A stretch of 64,000 nucleotides of DNA from Gorsachius magnificus (lineage: Eukaryota; Chordata; Aves; Pelecaniformes; Ardeidae). A program made the translations under genes and the position numbers. The stretch lies in contig CM067109.1 of assembly GCA_034008185.1 (NCBI GenBank), forward strand, positions 496,001 through 560,000, read 5' to 3'. The first letter of the stretch is position 1, and every line of letters starts with the position of its first letter. The notes below the pieces were generated by a model. The model was not told where the DNA came from, ran no database searches, and saw only the letters and a list, made by a program, of their open reading frames with translations. Below are positions 1 to 36,759 of this stretch, in pieces.

Positions 1-3000
1 TTGCCCTTGGTACATCGTACGAGGCTGAGTGTGTGTGTTTCCGGCTGCAGTATAAGCTGAAAGAGATGCCGTGGCTGTCTCCCAGTACTGTGCCAAGGCA
101 TTTCTTCGTGGCGGAATAGCTTCAATCTAGTGCACACATTTTGCCAAAGCAGTTTGTTTATTAGGGGGAAGTAACAGTTGCAAGTTCGCTTATGTCTTTA
201 TTTCTCCTGCATCCTTATTCTGCGCAATTATGGTGCTTTTCTTTTCCCGCTTCAGACATGGGTGAGTTGATAAACATAATGTTAGAAGCTTTGAGCGAGG
301 CACTGTGGGCTTACAGTGCTTAGCATACAGCTGTGTACACACAACTCTCCATCAGGTGTCTGTGCTGTGCTATTCCCAGGTTTTCATCCTGGCACTAAAA
401 CTTCAAAATTGGTGGTAAGGGGAGATAAGGAGAAATCAGTTATTCATTGGAGTTTAACCATCTTCTGGTCTTCTTCCTCTGGTGGATGTTAATGCTGATG
501 TAATTGCTCATTCTCTGTTAGTGTGCAGGTTGTGTAAGATGCATTCTTTCTAATCAATGGATACAAGAAGACGTTAACTTTAAGATGCTAATGCTTGTGG
601 AAAGTGAAATGAGCCTCTGCTGTTCAGACTAAATTCTAAGTAGCCTCTGCATGATTTGTGGTCACAAATTGCTTGACATGACCTTTGTTATAAATGTTTT
701 CTGTGAGATGAGGTACTGTTGTGAATCAAAACATACATACTTTATATTTAAAACCTGTCTGTGTATGTATTGATACATGCATAGGTGTATCAGACTTGAG
801 GCTGGGTGGATGACAGCAGTCGATGACACAACCAAGCTGACTTCCATGAGACCTGTTGCATACAAAACAGGTTCCCCAAGGATTTCTCATGCTGCAGGGA
901 TAGCCTGAGTCTCTGAAAGTGCTGTTGGAAGCTTTTGTGGTTCTGTTGTGTGGTGATCTCGGACTCGTCAGGTATGATGTGTGTTCTGGTGTCCTGGGAC
1001 TTGCAGGTGCAGTACTTCACCATGAGCATTTTATCTGTAGCCATATTTTAATCACTGGAATTTTAACCTTTTTTGGTGGGAATTCTGAGTCACCTCATGT
1101 TAGGTATGTGTTGGCAGTTTCAAGGCAGGAACTTTCTCCAAGGTCACAGTGCAACGAAGAAGGTGTGTAGGGTCAGGTGTTTGTTTCCTTACTACCTCAG
1201 TTTTGATTAGCTTATGCTCTCAAGCGTGGTTTGAGCATACTTACTTCAGAAAAGCATGCCTGACCCTGGATGTCTTTACTGTAGGTGGAATTGTTGAGCC
1301 GTGGGAGCTCTGACAGACAAGCAAACCTCTGCGTAGTTCCTCAGCTCTGATGTATGAGTAGTTTAGCTGTAAGCTGACCCATTTGCAGTGCGTGGTGTAA
1401 GCATTCAGCAGTCCTGTTTTCCTGAAGCAGCACTGGGAGCTGGGGTGTGCCTCTGCGTCAGCTGCCAGCAACCTAATTGTCCCCGATGTCTGGGCAGAGT
1501 CTGCTCGTCACTTGTACCAAGCACCAAGCCGTGCCATTTCCCATAGTCACTGGGAGCACTTAGGGTGATACTGAAGGGCACACACTGTGTGTGATGCGTT
1601 CTGAACTGTAAGCTCTGCTTTTTTGCCTAATGCAGCGTGTACTTGGTTGGCTTGGAGGAGTTGAGGCTTCAGCTTCTGGATTCAGTTTGCCCCACTTCTA
1701 ATGTACTACACTGATGGTACTTGTTGGAGACTGCCTCGGATGAGCAAGAGCGTGCCTCCAGTCACCGCTGACTTAAAATAGGTATCTAAACTCTTGAGGT
1801 TGCCTTTCTGCAAGGCATTTCAAGAGCTGGGCTTTACCACGGTCGAGGCATACTGTAAGGATGCATATAAAAGTCAATGTGTTTCAGAACAAATGACTGG
1901 TAGAAATCGTTCCCCTTGAAGATGTAAATTTTGGGGGTGTTCAGTTCTGACTGCTGCTTTGTGAGGATTAAATAGCGAGCAGGAACTGTAGAAGCACTAA
2001 CTGAAGCCATGTTACCCATTTGACGATTTTCAGGCTGGGAGATGGACTGCCGTGCAGTGTCCCAAGGTAACGGTCCTTCTGGGTATCCTGTAATGCTCAC
2101 CTACAGCCGTTCTTTCATTTGTTGTTTGTACCAGCCAGTGAAAAGTTAGGTGGCAGCTACTTTTGTGGCTGTAGGAATTTCATTCTACAAATAAAACAAA
2201 TCGTGTTTTGTTGTTGTCTCCCATGGTATTTACAGAACCCTCTGAGAATTTGTGTGGCGAGAAGTTGGGCTGCTGGTATGGCTTACTACCCCTTCCTCTG
2301 TGTTTCATGGTATAAAACCATCTTGCATTTAAGCAACTGCATTGGATGTATTCGTCTCGTAACTCATGGGAGCCCCTTTGCCACAGTCAGGTTTACAAAA
2401 TGGTCTTCTGGATTAAATACTTTGTTTTATATCTGCATTGTCAGAAAGGACAAATAAATTGATCCTTAGGAAGCGGTTGTTTTGTTTTGCTTGCACAGGC
2501 CTTGATATTGCTGACCAGGTTATTTCAAAAGAAACAAAACTTCCACCTTACCCAAGAGTGGATCGTGAGCTGTCTTTTCAATTATGAACTCCAGTTCTCA
2601 AATATTGTCAGAGCTGTTTTTTAAATGTGTGCCCATGGATGAAAAGTCATTCTTAGACCTAGTGGTATATAAGCTGGGGTATGGACTCGAGTCTCTTAAA
2701 TACAGGTGTCTGCTTCGATAGAGCCATCCAGGTACTCTGTGAGCTCTGATTTATTTTTTGGTTGTTTGGATTGGGGCCCTACAAGGGCCCCATTCAGTTG
2801 CTCTGTTTACCTAACAAGCTGTCTTTGTTTCATGCTCCCTTTTTAGCTTAAAATCTCAGTCATTGGCAAGATGAGCAATGTGTGACAGCTGAAGATGGCA
2901 GAATAATTACTTCTGCCTCCTAGGGGAAAATGTAATTGGAGTAATCGTGCATCTGCTAGAAAGTCCTTGGGAGGAAAACCCCACCCCAGAGATTAATGTT

Positions 3001-4505
3001 AGACACGGTATTCTAGCTGTAGTTTTGGAAGTGCCTATTCAGTCTTCCTGTTAATAGGTTTTGTTTTCCAATGTTTCTTTCTCCTGTAACACGTAGTAAA
3101 GAAATGAATCTAATAAGTGCAGGAAAGCTTTTGAAAACGTGCAGATTGGTGAACATGTAAATTCTACCTGGGTGGAGAAATTTCAGAATGAGGTTGTTGG
3201 TTTTTTTAACTGTTACTCTATTGCGGTGCTATTCCTGCTGACAAGGAGAACAGCTATCATTTGACGAGTTGACTGTTGGAGCTCCAAGTCGAGTACTGTT
3301 AGCCTGGTTTACGCCGGCTTTGCCAGAACTGGAGCTAAGCATTGCTTCCCGCCGGCCCGGGAACTGTGGCCGCCCCGGTCAGTGCCCCTGGGCTGAGAGC
3401 CGACCCCAGCCTTGCCGAGGCAGGCTGTCCTTGTTGCCGCACTGGCCGCCTCGCTGCAAGAGAGGTTAAGGCAGCTGCAGTCCAAGTTGTTGGTGCTCTG
3501 CGTGCCTGATGCTGATGGATGGTTGCAGAGTTAATGGCCACTGAGCTGCTGGGGAAACCTCTTGATTTCTCATAATGCTTTCTCTAGAGTGAAGTTTTGT
3601 TTAATGTAAGGGTTTCTGCATTTGTGACTTACCCGAAATGGAGTGAAACCCCCTGTCTTCAAGCCAGGAACTAGAAAATAAGGACCATACAGCCAAGAAC
3701 CAACTGTTCTGAGTGTTCTTTGAGTATTTTGTCAAGAACTGTGTAACAGCTGGGTTGTTCCATCTTGGGCCCTCCGAGAACTGTTTCCACAGGCACCAAA
3801 AGCTCTCTTTGTAAATTTTGGCAGCATTAGAAGTCAACTCAGAATTTAAGAAAATTACTTGTGTCTAACACTGCTGGTGGGGTAGCATTTGCTGCCCTTG
3901 GAAATGCATAGCTCGATCCCCAGGCAGCAGGATCCTTTGGGGTTGAAACGTGTAGTTTGCATTCTATGTAGTCGGGTAGATCTTGTTTTATGAAATGCTC
4001 ATCCTGTCTCTGAGAGGAACTGTGCAGCTTTTCTTGTGTTGGAATTTTGTTTTGCTAATTATTTTTCTTTCCCACTGCATATGTTCAAACATTACTAATT
4101 CCTAGTTGAATCTAAGCTTGATGTGAGAGATGATTCCTTCAGAGAAATTTCTAAAGGCTATTTATTTGTAGCTTTTTTTAGTCCATTCGATGCAAGATCT
4201 GTAAAAGCAGCGTTCATTTGGGGTTGTATTTTTGTGAAATGGGAAAAGCAAGTGGGATCTTGCTTGACACAGTTTTACCCCCAGCTCCAGCAAACCAAAC
4301 CCTTTTTTTGCCTTACTTGAAAGACTGTTTTGTAAGTGATTGTTATTTCAGCTCAAGTCTGAACATAAGCAGTGCACACAAACATAAGAAATTGTCCGTC
4401 TCTCTTCTGAGAGTAGATCCTTTTAAGAATGGACCATTGCTTTTATATTATGTCAACATTGCTTATAAATAATTTGTTTTTCCTGCATGGCCAAGCCTTT
4501 CTAGC

Positions 4506-4534
4506 TTTTTTTTTTTCTTTTTTTTTTTTTTTTT
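4506..4534. repeat. T-rich simple repeat
   Basis: A run of T broken by a single C. It is a low-complexity tract in the DNA upstream of ATP8B1 and has no coding content. Confidence 0.85.
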
Positions 4535-5532
4535 TATTGTGGTGCTTTTTCCTCCTCAGCATAGCAACCGTGGCAAAAATCAGTAGCGGCTGCGCCTCTT
4601 CCTGCCATGTTGAATTCACCTTTGGTTTCCGTTGTGTCCATCCTGTGTTCAGGTGCTGGTGGATGTGTGCTCTCCTCTCTTTCCGTCCCCTGCTGGCTCA
4701 GTATTAGTTGGCATCTCTGCTGCTCCGTGCTGTCGGTTCCTCCCATCTCCTCTTTCATGTCGTGATCGCTCTCTACCTTCCTTTGAACTTCTGACATCGC
4801 TTTGACGTCCCAGCTAGCCCTTTTCATTGCAGACTAGGTGTCAAGAAACTTAACTCTAAACCAATTTGTCACCCTGTCACTGGAGGACTCCTTCGCCCTC
4901 GGCCCCACAACACCTCTCCACTCTCTTCTGACTGCAGGTGCCTTTCTGCAGTGTCCCAGCCAGCCCCGGGCTCCTCCGCTGCCACGCGCTCGCCAACAGC
5001 CCCGCCTGTGCTCCCCATCAGTCGGACCACCGTCCCCTCGGCCACTGTCGGTCCCCGAGGGCAGGGTATGTACAGAGCAGGCAGGCAGTGCTTCCCAGGA
5101 GACTCTGCTGGCCACCAGGGGTGTTAGTGATGAGGTCTTTGGGTGCAGAGAGGGTGCCCTCTGCATTTCATGGTGTCAGGGTTAGTAAATGCTGCCTGAA
5201 ATCACTGATGTGTGTGTGATTTCATTGCCTTCCGCAGAAATGGTAATGGTGCTGCCTGCAGCACAGAGCAGCTCAGCGGACAGAGCGGTGCTGCCTGCAG
5301 GCTTGCAGTTAATGAGATCTCTGTTAGCGGGATTTTCCAGTCGGCAGTTTCGTTCTTTGAGGAGCTAAAGTGAATACAATTAATTTGAACTTCCCCCCAA
5401 CAAACCATTGCACTGGTGTTCCCAGATGGCATCACAGGCTGCTTCTGTTTGTATTGTTCCTGTTTCCATTTAGCTATGCGTCTGTGATAGAAAACAAATG
5501 CAGTGTTTTTTGACATCTCATCTAACCCTTTG

Positions 5533-5573
5533 CATGATTAATTAGTTGATTAATCATTAATCAGTTAATCAGT
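5533..5573. promoter_or_regulatory. Candidate HNF1-type homeodomain site cluster
   Basis: The 41 bases contain several GATTAA and TTAATC words. Bases 5550-5560 read TTAATCATTAA, the central 11 bases of the HNF1 consensus GTTAATNATTAAC, although both outer bases differ. A further GTTAATC half site follows at about 5564. HNF1 factors act in liver, kidney and gut, where ATP8B1 is expressed, so an intronic enhancer is conceivable. This is inference from a short motif only. Confidence 0.25.
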
Positions 5574-8500
5574 AAAGACTAATAGGCTAAAGGCTGAATC
5601 TCTGTGTGCCAGGGGTATGAGCTTGTTTGTCTTAGAGTGAGAGCGATACAGAGATCTGGTGGTATTTTTGTTTTAAGGACTGTGCATGTAAGGATTTTCA
5701 ACTCTTCCCCTCCGGCAGCCCCCATGTAAGGTATTGGGGCAGAATCCTTGATTACTGCAAGGCTTCTTGCAGTCGTGTATATTTTATATGTACTTCAAAG
5801 AGGAATTGAGCATTATGCCCTGCTCTAAAAGGGCTTTGTCTAACATTCAAACAATTTGAGATTGAAAACATAAGCAATTTCTTCTGCGTGAACAGAAATT
5901 CAGCACAAAGAAAACCTAAGTGTCTGTAAACCCCAAAGCAGGCGCGTGGTTGAAGAGTCTGACCCTGGCTTGCTTGCAAAGCTAAGGTGTTGTTGGCTAA
6001 GGGCAGGATTGTCCATATCCCTGTTTGGATAGAAAAAAACCTGGAAAAAGTCAGTGTTTGTGTTGGCTGTAAGTATTGCTCAGCAAGTCAGTTTGCAGGA
6101 CTGTTAAGGGCCACAGCTAATACCTGATTCAGCAGTGTCTGCCCGGCTTGCCGATGGAATGAAACCTCGATGTAACCTGGGGGCCCCGGAGCCCTGACGT
6201 GGGTCGGGCAATGCCTGCCTGCAGCGCGTCTGCGCCGCGGCGAGGCACCACGCTCCGCAGGGGCTGTGCGGCCAGCTGCTCATTGACCACCGTGCCCGAG
6301 AACCCGCGTGGATTGCACCACAGACTGGTTCCTGTGGTGATGTCTGTGCAAGTTGTCCTCTCCCCATGTATTAAGTTGTTAATGAGTAGGTTGCTCTGGA
6401 GATAAATTTTGGTTCAGGTTTCTGGTTAATACTTTTCTCCCTTTCTATATCAGGTGAAATACGAGATTTGATGGGGATGGAGTGGTAGTTGAGAAAGACA
6501 AGAAGTAAACCAAAATATCACAGTGGGATGCCTGAGTTAGAGCTTGAATCTCCTGCGTCTTGAGGTGAATTCCCTAAGTCCAAGGCAATTTAGGAAAACA
6601 AATGATCTTTTCACAAAAGTTTCAGGTTCCACAACTATGTTAGTGACTGGCTGTCATATTCCCAGCTAATTGCGTCAGTGAGCAGTCTCTAACAGCTTGA
6701 GCGGGTCTTGGGAGAAGTAGTATTAACTCATATTAAATCAAACTGTGTGTTCATATGATATCTGGTGGTTTTGGTTTATTTTGTAAACTGGCAGTCTTGA
6801 AACATTAGCCTGTGTGCTGGGCAAGCACTGCAGTGCTGCAGCTCGTGAGTGTTGCATGCTTTGGGCTCCCAGCCAGCAGTCGTGTCATTTGAGTAGCGTA
6901 TTAAGTGCTCATGTAATATTTATATCTCTCTTATAAGAGATACTAAGGATGGAAGACAATTCAGCTTTGCAAAAATAGAAACTAACGTGGATGTCAACAG
7001 GGTTTGGTGTCAGCCCCAATGATTGCTGGTTTTGTTAGCAACAGCATACGGGGTATAGGGTGGTGCTGGCCTTCCTTCACAAAACCAGGCTCTTTGTGCA
7101 AGATGGGTCAACAGAAGGGTACTTGGTAGCTAGCTGCTGTGCACGTTGTGTTACTTGGCTTCAGCGATCCTCTAACGTCATTTCATCTTGAAGTTACCAG
7201 GGAGCAGCAAGAGCAGGGCTGCAAGTGGATGGGGGTCCCAGGGCTCACAAGGCAAGCAGGACAGACCCCGAGACGGTGGCCAGGTCCAACCAGAGTCCAG
7301 GCCATAAGGCAATGCCACGGTGACGAGGCAGGTCCAGGGTTAAGCCAGGAAGCTGATGTGTAGTTTTGGGTTAGGATCAGGCCCAATGATGGCCAGAGAG
7401 GTCCGCAGTGTTGAGGCAGAGCTGAAGGGGGCATGTCTATGTCCATAGCTCAGCTGGATACCCTCCCTCCTCTGATGCAGCTCAGACAGGCCTGAGCCAA
7501 AATGTGCCTCCTGGTCCCATGGGTGTGGGGGGGCCAGGGCGAGGCCGGTCGGGGCCATAGAGGCTTATTGGTGCCCTCAGGGCCCTGGCAGAAATGGCTG
7601 AGGTGGTGGAGACCCCTCCTATCCTCACGGTTTTTAATTTTCTTACAGTCGTTGTGGTGCCTAGCACAGACAGGACAGAACCTGTTTGGAAGTGTTGATC
7701 TGCAGAAACAAGTGCAATTTAAGCTTCAGTACAACAAATTTGGGTATTGCATGGTTAGAAATGAACAGGACGCGCTCGTCCGAATGACCTGAAGCCTTGT
7801 GCCAGGTCAGTTACTAAAACGCCAGGACACCCAGCAAGGCAACTAACTGGCCAAATGTAGATGAAGACCACGTAGGAATTGTGCAGGAATTTGTAGGTGT
7901 TGGTTGGAGGGGAGTTGCACACAAGTAGGTAGTTTCTGGATTTTTTTTACAAGCAGTTAATCGGACACTGTCTATTGCAGCAGATAGCTTAAGCTGTAGA
8001 AACTGTCTTGGTGATCTAAAAATCCTGGAGGAGCCTGGGATCCCCTATTGCCTGCCTTGCTCCTCTCCGAGATCACTGCCAACTGCAGCACCCTGAGTCA
8101 CAACAAAGTTGTTCAAGAGCTATAATTTAAATAAACTTCATGGAAAGTGGAGATCCCAATTTGGGGGATAATGTGCTAGTGCTCAAGGGCTAGGGACCAC
8201 GTGCACTCTCTGAAAATCTTCAGGCAGAGGTATGCGCATACACATCCCCGCTCCAACTGACTGGTCTCGTGCGTTGAACCACAAATTAGTTATAGGCTTC
8301 CTCGGGCATTTGGATCTTGCAATGAGAAATGCTGACATTCAGCCTGTGGGGAGGGGAAAGGAAGCGAGGACTGGCTTGGGTGAGACTGGGCAGACTGGGA
8401 TGGAGGAGCAGCCGTGTGACCCAAACCCTTGATGGCACAACTCATGCTGGCCCGGTGCTTGGTGCCTGATGCCTGGCCCCACCACGGCCAAGTGGGGCTC

Positions 8501-8847
8501 TGGCTCCTGTGGCTCCACAGGGGATGGTGTGATGGCCGCTGGGAGTCAAGTGTTTGTGGGCTCCCTAATTCCTACGTCCCACTCAAGGCGTGCTGCTGTT
8601 GTGTGAGCATGTGTAATTATATGTAGTAGAATGGTAATGAAGGGCTTGCTGTGAAAATAACTGCCTCGTGACTTTGGTCCGTGCTTGGAAACTGAGCCTG
8701 TGCTCTACGCTGTTCCAGGGACACTGCTTTCAAACATGGTTTTTGGTGACCAGCATCAACAGAATAAAATATCAGAGACGTTTCCAGCACTTGCTACGTT
8801 AACTCCTTTCCCTAACTTTTATAAAATGCTTGCAGGGCGCTAGCAGC

Positions 8848-34236
<25,389 letters not shown>

Positions 34237-34880
34237 TGTACTGCATTTTGGGGAGAAGCTTTTTATCCCAGTACTTGCACAAAAACGTTTTTTTAAACAA
34301 ACTCAGGAGATTTTTTTTTTTTAACCAAATGGCACAAGGAGATGAAGATTTTTAGGTTTTGTCACAGAACTTCCTGGTTTTGGACTATTGGAAACATAGT
34401 AAGGCCAGGAGTTTCCTACGGAGCTACCCATCCTTGTGCAACTGATTTCTGTTTAATGTGAAAGTGAAGGATACGTGTGCTAGGGTAGGAAACCCCAGCA
34501 TTGTAATTTTATTTCTTTTTTCATAGCGATGGCATTGCGAACTTTTTTCACTTTTTAATAATATGTTGGTGTAAAACTTGCAGCTACATTTCATATTTTG
34601 TCTTTGAGAGCAAACCGCTAAGTGGCAGTCACCTCGTGTGCGCCATTTCATTAACTTGCACTGCGGTGGCGATGGCAGATCAGATGATCCGGCTGTTGAA
34701 AGGGCCCTGGATAGCCTCGTCTGGATGGGCACGGCTGAGATGAAGATATATCCGGTGATAAGCTTTAGGCAGTGTGTTATGAGGAATTGTGACATTTATA
34801 GCTGTGGCTTCTGGTCCTCTCTTTCTTCAACAGTTGACAGCTTGCTGTGCTAAATCGAGAGAGATCGTTCTTTGCATCTA

Positions 34881-35150
34881 AACAGAATCCCAGCATGGCC
34901 GGGGCTGGCAGGGCCCTCGGGAGCTCCCCCAGTGCCACCCCCCTGCCCAAGCAGGCTCACCCAGAGCAGGGGGCACAGGGCAGCGGCCAGGCGGGGGTTG
35001 AAGATCTCCAGAGAAGGAGACTCCACAGCCCCCCTGGGCAGCCTGGGCCAGGGCTCGGGCACCCTCACAGTCAACAAGTTCTTCCTCCCGTCCAACTGGA
35101 ACCTCTTCTGCTTCAGGTTGTGCCCATGGCCCCTTGTCCTGTCTTGTTAC
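34881..35150 (-). mobile_element. CR1 LINE fragment in ATP8B1 3' UTR
   Basis: Reverse-complement CR1 landmarks are clear: GCAGCCTGGGCCAGGGCTCG near 35039, CACCCTCACAGTCAACAAGT near 35059, and CCCATGGCCCCTTGTCCTGT near 35124. The 3' terminal repeats are degraded to CAGAATCCCAGCATGG. An open frame of 189 codons over this region is an artefact of the repeat. Confidence 0.85.
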
Positions 35151-35646
35151 TAGTAGGAGGGTTACGCCACTGTTCCTTTCATAGCCAGCTCCTTGATTTC
35201 CCCTGGAATCAGGAGATCCGAGTCAATAGCAGTTTCCCCCCCGCTTGCTCTCTGTTTCGCTGCCTGTCAGTCTTTGCAGCTGGAGAACACGTTTGTGTCT
35301 GCTTCCCCGGGGTGTTTGTGAACAGCTCTCTCCCACCTCTGGGACGCTGCCCTTGGCAGTTTCAGTTTCAGGCGCAGCAGTCTAGGACTAGCAGACTAGG
35401 AGGCAGCTGCTTGTAGCTGGAGCATCCTTCACCTGCTGGTGAGTCGGTTCCCGCAGCCTGCAGAGGGCTTTAGGAGACTCCTTACATTTGCGCCTACTTG
35501 CACTCTTCAAGTTGAGATGTACGAATGTTTCGCTTGTATCTGCTTCCAGCTCCTGGACGAAGGTTGATTACTGAAATGGTTTTATAGTAAAAATCATGAT
35601 CTGCAGCTCTTGTTAAATGGTGTGTACATTTCGAAATTTCAATGCA

Positions 35647-35652
35647 AATAAA
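35647..35652 (+). terminator. ATP8B1: Candidate ATP8B1 polyadenylation signal AATAAA
   Basis: First canonical AATAAA after the ATP8B1 stop codon, in an A/T-rich setting about 1.1 kb before the NARS1 first exon. Cleavage would fall some 15-25 bases downstream. Confidence 0.55.
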
Positions 35653-35670
35653 TATCCTAAAGTTTACAGC

Positions 35671-36119
35671 TTCCTTTCTAATAAGCATAGGGGTAAGAAC
35701 AGAAGTGTGAGAGGAGCGGGAGTAGCAAATAGAGGTAACTATTTGGGACAGATCAGGTTGGTCTTTAAAAAAAACCAAACCCAAACCCCACCACCTGTCA
35801 GACTCTAAAACCAGGTGTGATGCTAAAATATGTACAGTGCAGGGGGTATATTCCTTTTATTTCTAATTAGACTTACTCAAGGCAAACGTTTGTTTGGCTT
35901 TGACCGGCGAGGAAGAGCAAAGCTGCTTTAGCTAAGGTCTGATGGTTTGAAGGGTGACCAAAAAGTTAGGAAAGAGTAGGTGCGGAGGGAGCCTGAAGGC
36001 TGCAGCCCCCTGAATGTTCTGCCCCCATGAGAAAGTGTCCCTGCTGTTATGACCCCGTGGGCGGTAGCGGACTTCACTCTCTCGTCTCAGAGAGTTTTAT
36101 CGACGTAGTTTGATTACTT
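35671..36119. other. Intergenic DNA between ATP8B1 and NARS1
   Basis: About 450 bases after the presumed ATP8B1 cleavage site and before the CR1 fragment and CpG island of NARS1. I see no gene, RNA or repeat in it. Confidence 0.6.
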
Positions 36120-36345
36120 GGACAAAAAGACAGGGTCTCCAGCGCCTGACAGCCCTTGGGGGAAGGAATTGTTCCCCAGGGCCAACCTCACCCTGCCCTG
36201 GCACAACTTGAGGCCGGTGCCCCTCGTCCCATCGCCCCTTCCCTGGGAGCAGAGCCCGACCCCCCCGGCTCCCCCCTCCTCTCAGGCAGTTGTAGGCAGC
36301 GATGAGGGCTCCCCTCAGCCTCCTCTGCTCCAGGCCGAACACCGT
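36120..36345 (-). mobile_element. CR1 LINE fragment upstream of NARS1
   Basis: Reverse-complement CR1 signatures: CAGGCAGTTGTAGGCAGCGA near 36284, CTCAGCCTCCTCTGCTCCAG near 36314, then GCCGAACAC. This is an internal CR1 piece without the 3' terminal repeats. It directly abuts the NARS1 CpG island. Confidence 0.85.
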
Positions 36346-36349
36346 TCCC

Positions 36350-36740
36350 GTACTGCGGGCCGGGGCCGCTCTGCTCTCCCACCCGCGGCGGGGGCGCTGA
36401 CGGAGCCGGCGCTCTGGGCACCGCTGACCGCCCGCTCCCGGGGGGGGACGGGACCCCCTCGCCCTGACGGCCGCGTCCCGGGGCGGTGGCGGGTGGAGCC
36501 CCGCGGCGCGGGGGCGCCCCCCCGCCCCGCTGAGGGCGCCCCCTGCGGCGGGGCGGGCCGCGCGATGACGTCATGTCCCCTGGCACCGCCTCCGGGCGCG
36601 TGTGAGTCGGCCGGCGCACCCGCATTGCGCCACCCGCGCGCCCCGTCACGTACGTGCTCCCGCCTGGCCACGCGCCGGGGCGGGCGCGCGGCTGACGCAC
36701 TTCCGGCGGGCGGTGGCGGCGGCGGCGGGGAGGGGGCGGG
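36350..36740 (+). promoter_or_regulatory. NARS1: NARS1 CpG-island promoter with palindromic CRE
   Basis: Very GC-rich and CpG-dense sequence lies immediately upstream of the first NARS1 exon. A perfect cAMP/ATF response element TGACGTCA lies at 36566-36573, about 170 bases before the expected start codon. GGGCGG-type Sp1 boxes are at about 36552, 36680 and 36735. ATTGCGCCA at 36624-36632 resembles, in reverse, the C/EBP-ATF element TGATGCAAT at seven of nine bases. Cytosolic tRNA synthetase genes are known ATF4 targets, so stress induction is plausible but inferred. No TATA box was seen. Confidence 0.7.
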
Positions 36741-36759
36741 ACGGCGGCGCTCGTCCTGG
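36696..36759 (+). other. NARS1: NARS1 exon 1, 3' part, with the non-ATG start
   Basis: The donor G followed by GTGAGC at 36760 gives phase 1, exactly what exon 2 (AA GAG GTG) needs. Read back in that frame, the last codons are ACG GCG GCG CTC GTC CTG G. GTC CTG aligns with Val-Leu of human MVLAELYVS, and the CTC at 36750 sits where the human ATG is. ACG at 36741 has G at -3 and G at +4, a good initiation context, and is one transition from ATG. An in-frame TGA at 36693-36695 excludes a start further upstream. The transcription start is not visible. Confidence 0.6.

Larger units (their letters stand above)
1..8835. other. Non-coding DNA upstream of the first ATP8B1 coding exon
   Basis: No open reading frame here resembles a protein I recognise, and none has a convincing splice context. 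The first ATP8B1 coding exon opens with a good acceptor just before 8836, so at least one 5' UTR exon lies upstream. It was not identified and may be outside the window. This stretch is therefore probably intron 1. It is mostly unique, with a T-rich run at 4506-4534, GC- and CpG-rich patches near 3310-3470, 4900-5080 and 6170-6310, and a cluster of TTAATC words near 5533-5573. A GC-rich stretch at about 7190-7620 looks repeat-like but I could not assign it to a family. Confidence 0.6.
34237..35670 (+). other. ATP8B1: ATP8B1 3' UTR
   Basis: Non-coding sequence after the stop codon. The first AATAAA downstream is at 35647-35652, which would give an untranslated region of about 1.4 kb. It includes a CR1 fragment in antisense orientation at about 34881-35150. 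The exact cleavage site is not visible from sequence. Confidence 0.6.

Noticed and set aside
7190..7620. GC-rich stretch thought to be a retroelement
   Set aside because: It has a repetitive feel (AGGTCC and AGTCCAGGCC words) but no terminal structure or landmark I can assign, so it was not listed as a mobile element.
34847..35416. 189-codon open frame after ATP8B1
   Set aside because: It is read through a CR1 fragment in the 3' UTR and has no independent coding evidence.
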